Assembly: GCA_038321545.1 (NCBI GenBank)
Contig: JBBQFB010000212.1
Location: forward strand, 1 to 6,845
Direction: 5' to 3'
DNA from: VFJZ01 sp038321545
GTDB lineage: Bacteria > Actinomycetota > Thermoleophilia > Gaiellales > F1-60-MAGs149
DNA length: 6,845 nucleotides
Below the pieces are notes generated by a model. That model did not search any database. It saw nothing but the letters and a program-made list of their open reading frames with translations, and was not told where the DNA came from. This document shows, piece by piece, positions 6,731 through 6,845 of this stretch. The translations under genes and the position numbers were made by a program. Position 1 is the first letter of the stretch. The number at the start of each line of letters is the position of its first letter.

Positions 6731-6845
6731 GCCGAGCTTCCGCGCGAGAAGGTGTCGCGCCCGATTTGTCGCAGAGAGGTCACGTCAGTGATACGCGGGA
6801 GGAGGTCGCGGAGTTCGAATCGGTCGATGCGCCGGTAGCTCGCGA
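6727..6845 (-). CDS. 3' end of an unidentified gene (upstream part outside window)
   Basis: On the minus strand one frame stays open from the window edge for 38 codons and stops at TGA 6729-6727, sharing the ATGA overlap with the deacetylase 2 start. The other two frames each hit a stop within this stretch. 29 of the 38 codons end in G or C, as in the neighbouring genes, which supports real coding. The visible tail includes RRIDRFELRDLLPRITD and QIGRDTFSRGSSA. I do not recognise the family from this fragment. Position suggests another polysaccharide-locus gene in one operon with deacetylase 2. Confidence 0.65.
   Translation of the reverse strand, partial: ASYRRIDRFELRDLLPRITDVTSLRQIGRDTFSRGSSA

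Noticed and set aside
1..6845. CRISPR array, tRNA, insertion sequence or phage element
   Set aside because: No spaced direct repeats, cloverleaf pattern, transposase motif or terminal inverted repeats were seen.

Overview
This is a very G+C-rich, almost fully coding stretch. By eye it is above 70% G+C, codon third positions are mostly G or C, and GTG starts are common. This fits a high-GC bacterium, most simply an actinomycetote, although no gene here fixes the taxon. The content is a surface-polysaccharide (exopolysaccharide, capsule or O-antigen-like) locus. It holds two glycosyltransferases (one GT2 type, one GT4 type), a Wzx-like flippase, two NodB-fold polysaccharide deacetylase-family proteins and a fused double alpha/beta hydrolase. 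There is also the last 38 codons of an unidentified gene at the right edge. No RNA gene, CRISPR array, insertion sequence or phage gene was seen.

Layout from left to right. A plus-strand pair comes first: the double hydrolase (cut at the left edge) and the GT2 enzyme, overlapping by 11 bases with a strong ribosome binding site inside the hydrolase's end. Next is a minus-strand pair running the other way: deacetylase 1 (3835-4731) followed by the flippase (2472-3842), overlapping by 8 bases. The flippase runs head-on into the GT2 gene and their 3' ends overlap by 47 bases. A 57-base divergent spacer (4732-4788) then separates deacetylase 1 from the plus-strand GT4 gene. This spacer carries the only AT-rich patch of note, a likely -10 element readable on both strands, and a 6-bp dyad. 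The GT4 gene converges on deacetylase 2 (5906-6730, minus) across 37 bases that can form a GC hairpin. Deacetylase 2 is joined by an ATGA stop/start overlap to the unidentified gene that enters from the right edge.

Likely joint role, by inference: the glycosyltransferases add sugars to a lipid-linked repeat unit on the cytoplasmic side, the deacetylase-family proteins may trim N-acetyl or other acyl groups, and the flippase moves the finished unit across the membrane. The hydrolase resembles the accessory hydrolases found in exosortase-type polysaccharide clusters. No polymerase, initiating transferase or exosortase lies in this window, so the system is incomplete here.

The most unusual points are these. 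The two hydrolase domains sit in one chain; the first has Gly where the nucleophile should be and the second has Cys. The 57-base divergent spacer appears to drive a leaderless GT4 message. Two related deacetylases flank a glycosyltransferase on the opposite strand. The 47-base tail-to-tail overlap may mark a rearrangement point. The parts are known families; I see no clear evidence of a wholly new system.
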